Shown here piece after piece: positions 17,146 to 26,351 of a stretch of DNA of 30,103 bases (positions are counted from its first letter, which is position 1; every line of letters begins with the position of its first letter). The notes beneath the pieces were generated by a model. It searched no databases, was not told the DNA's origin, and saw only the letters and a list, made by a program, of their open reading frames with translations. Both the position numbers and the translations under genes were made by a program. Origin of the DNA: Zygnema circumcarinatum (taxonomy: Eukaryota > Streptophyta > Zygnematophyceae > Zygnematales > Zygnemataceae); NCBI GenBank assembly GCA_037447605.1, contig CM074804.1:2418031-2448133 (forward strand), read 5' to 3'.

Positions 17146-19288
17146 CTAAGCGACAGGAGGGTGCCTGACGTGATCCTTTGAGGTGTCAAGGCTTGAAGGA
17201 GGCAGCCAATGCCACATTGCCATTCCCGGATATGTCGGAACAGGGGCTGAAGGCTTAAGAGGGGGAGGGTTCCCTCCTGCTTGAGCAGCGAATGCTGCTG
17301 CTGCAGCTTGCATTGCTGCAGGATGGGGCATGTAGCCAGGAGGGAGGGCCATGGCCTTCACCTGCTGCTCCAGGCGTTCCTTCTCACTCTTAAGCCTCGC
17401 CTTCTCATCTCGGAGTTCGTTCTTTTCACCCTGCGAGAGAGGAGATAGGGAGAGAACCGTCAGGACGGGGAGGTGGAGAGGGATGCTTAAGGAGGGCTGC
17501 TCTGGTGGTGCTGTAGAGTCTCGGGAAACTCTAAAGTTGGACATGTGTCCTGCTACATTGGTAAGTTAACGAGATGCAAAAGGAGGGCGAACCTCACAAG
17601 GAACCTAAGACCTAAGCCTTCACGAACTCTGAAAGAAGGGATAACAATCAAACGGAAAATCATCCAACAAGACTTCGTCAATCAAAGTGGAGAAACCGCA
17701 TACCTCCACAGGAAAATAACAAAACAAAAAAAAAGAAAGAGTAACTCCGCAATTACCTTCAGCTCCTTGACCTGCTCCCGGAGCTGCTGATTTCCCTCCT
17801 TCAACTGAGCAGCTTCCGCCCGCAGTTGCCCCAAAACCCTAACTGCATCACACAGAATGGTCGCTTTGTCTGACTTGGGGGGCCTGCCAGGCTCCAAGGC
17901 TTGACTTAGCTCAACAAACCTGTGCAACACGCGAACTGACAGGGCGTTAGATCGATAGGCGAAGAGCAGTAAGAATGAAATTCTGGGAACGCATGCCTGA
18001 CAGCAAAGCAGAGACACTACCAAGAGTTACAAGGTTAGCGGCAGAAAGTACTAAAGAAGGTCAGTCTAACCTTGATACATTCAACCAGGAGGAGCAACAG
18101 ACTGCCCGATGCAGCTTGTAAGTCAAGCTGAGAGAGTGTAGAAGAAAGAAAAGAGAGTCGAGAGGGTGCGGAGACGGGATAGGGAGAAGGGAGAGCGAAA
18201 ATGTGAAGGCAAGTGTGGGAGGGTAATAGTGTGAGACGCGGGAAAGTGGAGAGGAAGTGAGAAAGCCGAGGATTCAGGCAACGAAGAGAGAGGGGAGAGC
18301 GGCGAGGAGTGAAAGACAGACTGCCCACCTGTCGTTAAGGCGATCACGACGCAACTTTTCCCGATTGGCCTTATTACCTGACACGGCCACATCCTCGCGC
18401 GTTCTGCGACATCACAAGTTAAAAAAATAGACATTATCGCAAGCATCTTCAAGTCACCCTTCTTCAACCGCATATCTCTCTGTACAGTCTTCGGTCACTG
18501 CAGTATGTAAAACGAAACATCTAAACTTGCAATGGTTTGGAGACATCAAACTGCAGTGATGCACAGCATCCCTTCAAAGCTATACTCAGATTAAGGTTCC
18601 GGACAACAATCTATTCGTTTCCTCTTTCCTTGATATAACGATACAGTATTCAAACCCTCTAGCCGGAGAAGGTTACAGGCAGTCAAGTCTTGAACCATCA
18701 AACCCTAAAAAAAAAAAAAGCTGTCAACGACCTCTAACATTTTCAGACTACCTGCAAAGATCTGCTTCATCTCCCACTGACCTATCTACCACTCCTGCCA
18801 CAGCCCTACCAGTCTCTCCCTACACTCCCTTCCATAGCTCTTCGACCCCAAAGGAATACGACCCCAAACATTCCTTCCTCCAGAAGTAAGAAAAATATAC
18901 CTCTTGCGGGGCGCTGATCCCGCCTCGGAATCCTTCTCTCCGCCTTCATCTGTTTCCTCCGCCTTCATGCCATCCCCTTCCCCACTGCAAAGAAAGAACC
19001 AAGGAAACAAAAACAGCAAATAAATAATAAGGAAGTACTGCAATTCTAAGGAGGCTCCCTACAGCAGCTGTGACGCTTAAAGCACGGCAGGTCCCTGCCC
19101 AACATCCCTCGAATCCCTTGAATAGGAGAGAGGTCAAGCCTACTGAACCTGCATTTGGTCTGCTCCAGCGCCTGCTGATTGTACCAAAAGAAGGGCCCTC
19201 CAGCGGCCGGCTCATCCACGTCCAGCAAAACGTTATCTGAAAGGAACGACATCCACTTGCTCGCAGACGGAGAGTTCACACTAACCAT
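17146..19288 (-). CDS. ILR3: bHLH transcription factor, subgroup IVc (ILR3/bHLH104/bHLH115-like)
   Basis: A complete five-exon gene read right to left: 19149-19288, 18901-18984, 18329-18403, 17757-17919 and 17146-17430, giving 248 aa. All introns are GT-AG and all phases match. Subgroup IVc factors act in the nucleus in iron-deficiency responses, as dimers on E/G-box DNA upstream of PYE and subgroup Ib genes. Seen here: N-terminus MVSVNSPSASKW, then an acidic linker. The basic region NREKLRRDRLNDRF (88-101) leads into helix-loop-helix LEPGRPPKSDKATILCDAVR. A coiled-coil zipper follows (QLKEGNQQLREQVKELK, GEKNELRDEKARLKSEKERL). An Ala-rich linker leads to YPGMAMWHWLPP and the C-terminus DTSKDHVRHPPVA. 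In Arabidopsis this PPVA-type end is the site bound by the BRUTUS E3 ligase, so iron-dependent turnover is likely. Length is close to ILR3 (234 aa). Which IVc member it corresponds to cannot be decided. Confidence 0.95.
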
Positions 19289-19358
19289 GGCACATCGAAA
19301 AATCTAAGGGATAAAAAAACAGGCCAGCTCGCGGAGCGCAAGGAGTGCTCAAACCCTG

Positions 19359-19384
19359 ACCCTAACCCTAACCCTAACCCTAAT
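19359..19384. repeat. Interstitial TTAGGG-type telomere-like repeat
   Basis: Four consecutive CCCTAA units (TTAGGG on the bHLH strand), followed to about 19440 by degenerate CCCAAT/CCCTAA variants. They lie 70-150 bp upstream of the bHLH start codon, in its probable 5' UTR or promoter. The 6-nt unit differs from the 7-nt CCCTAAA units common elsewhere in this window. Confidence 0.85.
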
Positions 19385-19642
19385 CCCAATCCCAATTCCA
19401 ATCCCTAACCTTAGCCCTAGACCTAACCCTAATCCTACACCGAATTAGGGCTAGCTTTTTCCACTCCAAAAAAACAAAATAGCGCCAAGAAAAATGCCTC
19501 AAAGAGGTTGCACGCCTTCCTCCGTCCCCTCGACTGTCTTGTTGCTATTTCTTAGCGCGGGCAGCGCAGCGCCACACCCTCTCCGCCGCGCGGAGCTCCG
19601 GCCATGGCGCCCGCGCAGAGGGCGGGCTGCCGTGTTATCCTC

Positions 19643-19658
19643 GGCGCCACGTGGCGCC
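19643..19658. promoter_or_regulatory. 16-bp perfect palindrome centred on a G-box upstream of the bHLH gene
   Basis: GGCGCCACGTGGCGCC is fully self-complementary, with the CACGTG core in the middle. It lies about 355 bp upstream of the bHLH ATG. G-boxes are bound by bHLH and bZIP dimers, so auto- or cross-regulation is possible but not shown. Confidence 0.5.
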
Positions 19659-19831
19659 CTCAGAGAGGAGGGAGGGCCAGCCAGCCGACCAGCTAGCGGG
19701 ATCCAATGTGTCACGTCACGTCGTTTCAAGTCGCTTCAAATCTCCAGAATCCGTCGACTGCGGTCACCGGCGGTTGGTGGTTTATCTACTGCTGAAAGTA
19801 CAGTACAGTAAACACAAAATTCAGGATCGGT

Positions 19832-19852
19832 CACGTCAGCATAGGTGACGTG
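19832..19852. promoter_or_regulatory. Inverted pair of ACGT elements (CACGTCA / TGACGTG)
   Basis: Two 7-bp ACGT-core motifs in inverted orientation are separated by 7 bp, about 545 bp upstream of the bHLH ATG. The sequence resembles bZIP/ABRE-type binding sites; function is inferred only. Confidence 0.35.
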
Positions 19853-20040
19853 GACAAATCCGATTAGGTTAGAGCGAATCTGTATGATTCGTTGAAGTAG
19901 TTTTGGAGTTTTTATTGAATTTTCGTGATTTTTCCTCTCGCGATGTTGAACTGGATGCGGCCTCCGTTGCAACGGAACAAAAGATCTATGATCCAACGAG
20001 GCAGCTCACAGTTTGCTCCACCTGTCCTTTGTTTGCCACA

Positions 20041-20130
20041 AATCAGAAACCAAAAACCAAAAAACCAGAAACCAAAAACCAAAAGCCAGAAACCAGAAAC
20101 CAGAAACCAGAAACCAAAACAAGAACCAAA
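20041..20130. repeat. AAACCAG/AAACCAA heptamer repeat
   Basis: About a dozen units of AAACCA plus one variable base (CAGAAAC / CAAAAAC) in tandem. The most regular part is (CAGAAAC)4-5 at about 20085-20115. It generates meaningless Lys/Pro/Glu or Phe/Trp/Gly frames. Confidence 0.9.
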
Positions 20131-20231
20131 AAAGAAAAAAAAAGTAAAATTCGACACTTGGCAGCCCGTCATTGGACATGATTTTCACAATGAAAGACTT
20201 CCACCCATGGGAAACTTGTTTGCACTTTTAC

Positions 20232-20237
20232 TTTATT
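20232..20237 (-). terminator. Candidate poly(A) signal of the ICME gene
   Basis: TTTATT on the + strand is AATAAA on the ICME strand, about 220 bp after its stop codon. Confidence 0.4.
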
Positions 20238-20457
20238 TCTCGCCAACTCGACGGCGAACAATTTGAAGCAAAGTTTATATGTACATAGAATCGTTCGTTT
20301 CTTCCAAATGGCTGCCAAATTACCACATATAACCTGCTAACCAAAGGAACGAATAAGAATGGTATAGGGTAAAACTCTCTCCCGAGCTTCCCACCCTAAT
20401 GCCCGCAAACAATTCCCCCCCACCCCCCCCTCCCCATCATTCCCTTCAAAAGCATCT

Positions 20458-23400
20458 TCAGAAAGGGCTGGCGAATCGTGCCAATTGAATCAAGAATTCG
20501 GGCAGCATGCGCGGCCTCGGCGGAGTCCCTGCATCGGCCAATCGCGCGTCGTCGTCGCCCTCCTTCACCGCCTCCATGACCGCCTCGAAGAGGTCGTCCG
20601 TACCTCCGCGCATCAGATCCTGTCAGGGAACAACGGGAGCAGGTGTGAACACGGACTTCAGGGCTGACGTGGCAGCAACTGGATAAGGCAGAGGGTGAGG
20701 CGCAGATGGACGGCTTACTGAGAAGTCTGCCAACAAGGAGGAATCAGACAACAACGGAAAGCAGCAGAACTAGATGGAACGGAACGGAACGGAACGGAAC
20801 GGAACGGGTGATGGGACACATGCCTGGATGATCAAATCCGTGTGGGTCTTTCCGGGAAGGAGAACCAACTGAACCTTGGCTCCCGCTGTTTGAAGAGCAT
20901 CGGCAAAAGTTTGGCTGCAGAAGTATAAAGGAGAGGAGGGACGATCAAAAGCGAGAGCAAGGGTTAGAGGAGTCTGAGATGCTCGTTGCTTGGAAAAGGG
21001 GGGGAGAGGTGGAGAGGAAGGAGATGGAGAAGGAGAGCGGGAGAGAAAGAGAAAAACGAGGAGGGGGCAACGCGAAAATGGGAGAATAGAGAAGGAAGAG
21101 GAAGAGAAGGAGAGGAAAGGGGAGGAACAAGGCAGAGTGAGAGGAGGGCGAGAGATGAGGAGGAGGAAGTGAAACTGAAAGGCACAAGGAGAAGGGGGAG
21201 GAGTACAGGCAGGAGGAGGAGCAAGGGAGAGACAGAAAAGTAGTGGGAGGCAAGAGACACAAAGAGAATGGAAGACGGCAGAGACAGACAGGGGAGAAGG
21301 AAAAGAGCGAGAGGGAAAGAACACAAGCTCACCTTGCTTGATAGGGCATAGAGATGTCTGCCAAACCGTGGTAGAGAGTGAAGGGAGGGAGAAAAGATAT
21401 AGCGGGCGCAAATGAGGGAGCGGTGACGAGCACTTCAGGAGAAAACAACGGAAGAGATTCGAGTCCTTCCATTATACTGTTTGCAGGGCCCGCAAAACAG
21501 ACAGAAAGCCAATTCGTTTAATATCAGATATCATTTCAAGAGAGAGAGGAAACGGGTGCTTCTTTCTAGGTAGGTTCCATAACCCCAAATAGCCTCCTGT
21601 TTGAGGAGTGAAAAGTGTGAGAAAGAAACTGCGACGATGAAAAAAAAAACTAGGTTGTTTAACCGCTCTTCTTAAAGCAGGTCTGAGGGTTTCAGGTTAC
21701 AAAGGCTCCGACCTGAGGAAGATAGTGCGGTAAAGACCACGGTCATCGAAATGGTCGACTAAACTGGCCAAGTCGTACCTGCATGCTCCTCCAAGCCAAA
21801 GTCAAGAAAAGTGGACCTGATGACTACGTGTCTGGTTAGCCCTATTCTTAGCAAAAGCTCAGGAGTTGAATGGAGAAAGCCCTAACTCTCCAACTTCGCC
21901 TTCCTTCTCCCACTCCGTCTCCAGGCTCACTTCTCTCTCCCCTCTTTCCCTAACTCACTCCCTTCTCCCTCTTCCTCCCCCCCTCTCCTGCAGTCTCGCC
22001 CCCTGCTCTCCGTCACCCGCTCCCTCCCCAGCCCATCATATCCCCATGCCTATCCCTTTCCATGTTCTCTCCCTCTCTTATCCCCTCGTTTCGCTCCAAT
22101 TCGATTTCCCACTTTTGCATGTCTTTTCCCTGTTCCCTTCCCTCTCCCCGTCCTGCCTTCCTCTCCCTCTCCTTCACTACCAGAGACAATAGATTTCGCC
22201 CAAACAAAACCCACAAAGCAAAATCATAACAGGGCAACAGGACTAAGCAAAGATCGGAAAATCAACAGCTTTCGGCCACATATCGCCTCACCCTCCCGAT
22301 ACTCCTATGAAGGAGCGAAGGTCTAAAGCGGACCACTCCAACCTCTCCCCTCCCGAGATGGCTTCCAACTTCGCTTGCTGCACCAACGCCATGCAGGACA
22401 GGTGAGCTCCGGCAGACTGCGAGACCAAAAGAACTCTGCAGAGGCCAAAATGGGGGAAAGAGGGAGAGGGAGAGAGAGAGGGAGAGGAAGGGGAGGGAGA
22501 GAGAGCACGGGGAGGGAGAGAGAGTGGATCGGGAGAGAAAAGGAAAAGGGTCAAAAAAATTAGACAAAACAAACAAGCAGTTGAGAAAGAGTGAATGACA
22601 CCACTTATGTACAATGGAGGTCCTTGGAAAGAAGATCAGCAACGATTCAGAGGGGATTCAAGAGTCTTTTAAACTTCTGAGATTTTGAGATTTGCAGGCT
22701 TTTTACTTTACTATTTTGTGTTCCAGTCAGAATGGAATCACTTGAACATTCTAGAAATAGGCAAAAAAAACTAACTTACTTCTTCGGATCACCTCCATAA
22801 CTTGCTATGTTGTTTATCACCCATCCAATGCCAGCTCCTACATCTGCCACCATGTCCGAGATCGTGCCTTGAGGAAAATTCCTGCACCAAAGACTCACAG
22901 GTATTCTTTCTAAACGGAACAACAACCTTGAAAAGAAATGTTTGAAAACTTCAATTCTACTTAAAAAAACAGGACATGCATAACACTCACGGAAATACAT
23001 CTGACTCTGAGAAATCGAAAGTCTTGGATGAACTAGAGGAGAAATATCTTGCCCAACAACTCCTAAAGAAGGGAGTGCAAAAAAACAAAAAAACTTGCGT
23101 TCGTACCGATAGTCAATACTTGCCGTGATGACGTTGCGGTCAGAGAGAGCCCATCCAAAAAGGGTTCCCCAAGCCTTGTACCTGTTTCCATGTCCCCAGT
23201 TCAAGACAGTAACATTTCTCCGTAAAGAACACGGAAAGGTGACGTCGGGGTGCTTGGCGAAGTCCTATGCTTTGCCATATTATGGGCTTTTAAGAGTTTC
23301 AGGGTATTCAAAAGTCTTTTGGCTTCAACAACCTGAAAAACCTCTAAAAAGAAAAGGCGAGCAGAATGTCATGTATTCTAAGGTTGAAGGCCTCTCGTGA

Positions 23401-24986
23401 GGTTAGGTTTAATCTTGCAAGGGCTGAGGGGACCCACCCGATCACCCATGCTCCTCCGGTGACAAAAATGACAACTGATTTTGGTTTGCAGCTGCCTTTA
23501 TTGGGCATATATAAATCCAATCTGTCCCCGAAAAAAAAGGAAACGGGAAAAGGGAAAGGGAAGGAAAGTGAATAGGACGAAGGTATGGACAGCGTCTATA
23601 TGAGAAAAAAAAATTGCGATAGTCCTACAGACACAAGATAAACTCTGGACTCCATGACAGGGCTCCTGCAGTTTCAGTCACCGAGTTTAGAGCCTCTTAG
23701 ATAACCGTTGATCTACAGTCACTCTCCCTCTCCCTCCCTCTGTCGCTCTCCCTCACTTTCTCTCACAAAAAATACATAGTCCAATTTCTGATCCTTCAAC
23801 AGAAAGAGTTCCACTATCATGTGACAGCAAGGAACCACTCACGAAGCTTACAGTAGAGCAAAAAAACCTCGGAACAAATGTAGAAGTAGTAATTTGCAAT
23901 TTAGAGATTTTGGAAGAGTAACCTGTTTCGAGGTTGCCCTCCATAAACTATACTTCGCAAAACGCGACCAGATAAGAAGTAGTACCACATTGCTGCACAA
24001 CGGTTCAAGATGTGTGTCAAAAGGGAGGGAGGGGGAGAAGGAGAAGGTGACTGCATCTCCTAACAAGGGGAAAACTTTCGGTCCCGAATCCCAGAAAACA
24101 AAACTTAAGGCTTTTTCCAGCTTGTGAATACAACATTCACGTGTAGAATGTGAAACCAAGGCACATGACACAAGTTTGTACCTTGCATGAAGCCAGGCAT
24201 GAGGAGTGCTGCATAGAGCATCAGCCATGCCAACCTGCACATCCACCTATACCCTAATCTGCATCACCACAATCACAAGGTTTCCCGTCAGCGACAGAAT
24301 GTCATCTACTGGATCATCAAACATTATGACGCCATCTAAATCATGACATCACCTGCACCACCACCCAACATCGCCATGACATCAACTCCACCACCATCAA
24401 GATCATGATGTAATCATCATCATGACAACATCCGCACCATCAAGGTTATAAATCAGTACATATGGCGTAAAACGATTAAAAAATGGCCTCCTCTCAACTT
24501 AAATGCCTGCACCCTCAAACTAAAACAACAGTAGTGCTGCTTTTAGGTTTTGGAAAGCAAAAAAAATTGCAAAGAAACATAATTTAGGATATGTTCACAG
24601 AGCCCAACAAAACACCCTCACTCCATAGTTCCCCAAAATATGACATCCCAAAACCGATTCTTAAAATCCAACCTTCAGCAAGTGTTCTTCCTGGAAGTTT
24701 TCCACTAAAATCTGCTGCATAAACACAGAAATGAACGACAGTACCCGAGATATCGAAGGAGTTTTATTGCAAGAAATGTCAGCAAAAAGGTTTCAGACGC
24801 GGCGTGCTCCATCTGAACACTAATTTGTCTCAAAAGATGCTCCCGATTGGCTCCCTTCAGATTCAAACTTTCGTGCGAAAACGGAAACCGTCTGCGCGCC
24901 TCAGAGAGGCCGAGCATCGACTCGGACTTGTAATTGACTTTTCCACAGTCCTCCTCCATGGAACCGCCAGCTGACCCTGCCTCCAT
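20458..24986 (-). CDS. ICME: Isoprenylcysteine alpha-carbonyl methylesterase (ICME/ICMEL family)
   Basis: A complete 11-exon gene, right to left: 24745-24986, 24182-24258, 23923-23992, 23438-23521, 23107-23181, 22780-22881, 22292-22435, 21713-21778, 21333-21476, 20824-20914 and 20458-20619, giving 418 aa (Arabidopsis ICME about 427). All phases match. ICME is an ER/Golgi membrane alpha/beta-hydrolase that removes the methyl group from prenylated-protein carboxyl ends, modulating abscisic acid signalling. Hydrophobic segments lie at about 65-125 (FLLTFLAIKLLRYLG, LAWLMLYAALLMPGFM). The oxyanion loop is VTGGAW (150-155). The nucleophile is Ser224 in SQSAGAH, where the usual first Gly of GxSxG is Ser. 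The remaining triad residues are Asp327 in HGLADISMP and His359 in GKTHTDL. The C-terminus LPEFLIQLARFASPF matches the family end. The start is the ATG at 24986; the frame is open upstream only through a GGGA repeat without an ATG. The last intron has a GC donor. Confidence 0.95.
20774..20807. repeat. (GGAAC)n pentanucleotide repeat in ICME intron 10
   Basis: About six tandem GGAAC units inside the GC-AG intron of the ICME gene, 17 bp from its 5' splice site on the minus strand. Confidence 0.9.
20960..21310. repeat. GA-rich low-complexity block in ICME intron 9
   Basis: Purine-rich on the + strand (pyrimidine-rich on the coding strand), with irregular GAGGA/GGAGA units. It fills most of the intron 20915-21332 and yields spurious Ser/Leu/Pro frames. 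Confidence 0.85.
21890..22185. repeat. CT-rich low-complexity block in ICME intron 7
   Basis: Pyrimidine-rich on the + strand (TCCCTCTCC, CTTCTCCC units) inside intron 21779-22291; no exon seen. Confidence 0.8.
22450..22530. repeat. GAGAGG repeat in ICME intron 6
   Basis: Irregular (GAGAGG)n on the + strand within intron 22436-22779. Confidence 0.85.
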
Positions 24987-24994
24987 CTCTGAGT

Positions 24995-25055
24995 CCCTCC
25001 GTCCTTCCCTCCCTCCCTCCCTCCCTCCCTCCTTTCCTTCCTCCTTTCCTCCCTC
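24995..25055. repeat. (CCCT)n tract upstream of the ICME start codon
   Basis: CCCT tetranucleotide repeats (GGGA on the ICME strand) lie immediately upstream of the chosen ATG. They are open in the ICME frame but lack an ATG, so they are taken as 5' UTR. Confidence 0.85.
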
Positions 25056-25442
25056 ACTCCTAACTCGTTTCTGCACCTGTTCTGCTCGCACGAAAGACTC
25101 TCTAAGCTCTAGACTTGAATCACTACGAACAGGAAATATTTGTCGCGCGGGCGTTTTTCATGTCCCTTTCTTGTGAGTGGTTGTGCGCAGTTTACAGACA
25201 CTGCTTTGTATGAAACGTTGGCATGAGTCGTTTACAGCTTTTGTGAAGTTTGATTATTGTGGTTGAAGTTGCCCGCATTACACTGAAGGAAACGATGTGG
25301 CATTGATCTCACGGTCCCGATTTCACCGATGTGGTTGCACGACATGCGCTTTCAGGGGGTGAGGGTATTGCAGGCGCAGAGGAGCATGAGAGGTGTGAAT
25401 TGGAGAACATGGAACAAAACATGAAAGCATGTGTAGACGCCG

Positions 25443-25530
25443 GAAACCACGAGTTCACAAACCGCAAACCAAAAACCACAAACCACAAACCTCAAACCTA
25501 CGGCCCACGAACGATCGGAAACCACAAGCC
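25443..25530. repeat. AAACCAC/AAACCTC degenerate heptamer repeat
   Basis: AAACCGC, AAACCAA, AAACCAC, AAACCTC-type units in near-tandem array, similar in period and base content to the repeat at 20041-20130. Confidence 0.75.
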
Positions 25531-26001
25531 ATGCACAGGTTGAGCTTTCCGTTGAAGAAAATGTAAGGACAGCATGTAGCGCACAGAAAGTACAGTACGG
25601 TACTGCTTTGTTTCGTACGGTTTCGTACATCGCGATTTGCTGCGATAAACTTTCTGTATGGCAGTTGCGATTGTCAAAATCTTTGAAATGTCGAAATTTG
25701 TGCGGTGGATCGTTTGAGATTTTCTGTCCGCCACGTGTCGGTCTGAAAACCAAATCCGCTCCAAAAGTCAACGCTGAACCTTTGAACAGAGGAGCAACCC
25801 TAAAACCTTAGCTATGAACCCTAATTTTTTTGCTTTAACCTTTTTTTTTTTTTAAATGAATTATAAAATCTAAACCTTGAAACCTCAATGAATGCCCCAA
25901 AAGCCTGATTGAAGAAATTCTGATCTCCTCAGCCCAAAACTGCTAACCCTAATTCTATTTTAATATATATTTTTCACTCCCCCTTTTTTTTTTTTCTCAC
26001 A

Positions 26002-26082
26002 ATGGATGTGGCTTTCCGAAATTTGAGGAGGAGCTGCTTCCGGAGAATTTCCGGCGGAGGGAGGAGCCTGTTCTGTGCTTAA
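26002..26082 (+). other. Arg-rich mini-ORF (possible uORF of the DUF2062 gene)
   Basis: A 26-codon frame begins ATGGATGTGGCT and encodes a basic peptide (MDVAFRNLRRSCFRRIS...). It ends in TAA about 270 bp before the DUF2062 ATG. It could be an upstream ORF in the leader or chance; there is no homology to support translation. Confidence 0.2.
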
Positions 26083-26324
26083 ACCTCCGTTTCAAAAGTT
26101 TTCCTGCGGGCAGCAGCAGCAAGTTCAGGTGAAAATTTTATCGAAATTTCAAAATTTGCCAAGTCCGATCGCAAACCTCTCAAATATGATTTTTCAATCT
26201 GGATGTAGAGATCCGTACAAAAAATTGACCAATTTGACCATTTTCACAAGTTTTCTGAACACAATTCTTTAAAAAGAAAGGAAAAATAAGAAAAGAAAAA
26301 TGGAAACCGCGGGGTATGGTGCTG

Positions 26325-26348
26325 ATTAGGGTTTAGGGCTTTAGGGCT
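26325..26348 (+). promoter_or_regulatory. Telo-box-like motif before the DUF2062 start codon
   Basis: ATTAGGGTTTAGGGC then TTTAGGGCTAAC ends directly at the ATG. AAACCCTAA-type telo boxes are known in promoters and 5' UTRs of plant housekeeping genes. Similar motifs are so common here that function is uncertain. Confidence 0.35.
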
Positions 26349-26351
26349 AAC

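Larger units (their letters stand above)
19289..20457. other. bHLH upstream region and ICME 3' flank
   Basis: No supported exon. Contents: telomere-like repeats (19359-19440), a GC-rich CpG-dense block with the palindromic G-box (19540-19680), ACGT motifs (19705-19855), an AAACCAG-type heptamer repeat (20041-20130), and a candidate minus-strand poly(A) signal for the ICME gene (20232-20237). A C-run lies at 20415-20430. Confidence 0.6.
24987..26351. other. Divergent intergenic region between ICME (-) and DUF2062 (+) genes
   Basis: A shared upstream region of about 1.36 kb. It holds the (CCCT)n leader of ICME, an AAACCAC-type repeat (25443-25530), GTACGG/CGTAC motifs (25588-25632), poly-T runs (25838-25852, 25983-25996), and a 26-codon Arg-rich mini-ORF (26002-26082). 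An exact TNCGTACAA match lies at 26212-26220, and TTTAGGG-like units directly precede the DUF2062 ATG (26325-26350). No further gene is recognised. Confidence 0.6.

Noticed and set aside
19354-19440. A true chromosome end or telomere
   Set aside because: Only four perfect units, followed by intact genes on both sides; interstitial telomere-like sequence instead.
19494-19811. 105-codon plus-strand frame with a hydrophobic start
   Set aside because: It lies in a GC-rich upstream region, resembles a signal peptide only superficially, and has no downstream domain or splice continuation.
20770-21411. 213-codon minus-strand frame
   Set aside because: It runs through two ICME exons and the pyrimidine-rich intron between them; the intron part is low complexity.
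24745-25091. Extended ICME start at 25091
   Set aside because: The codon there is GTG, and the added residues are GGGA-repeat translation. The ATG at 24986 is preferred.
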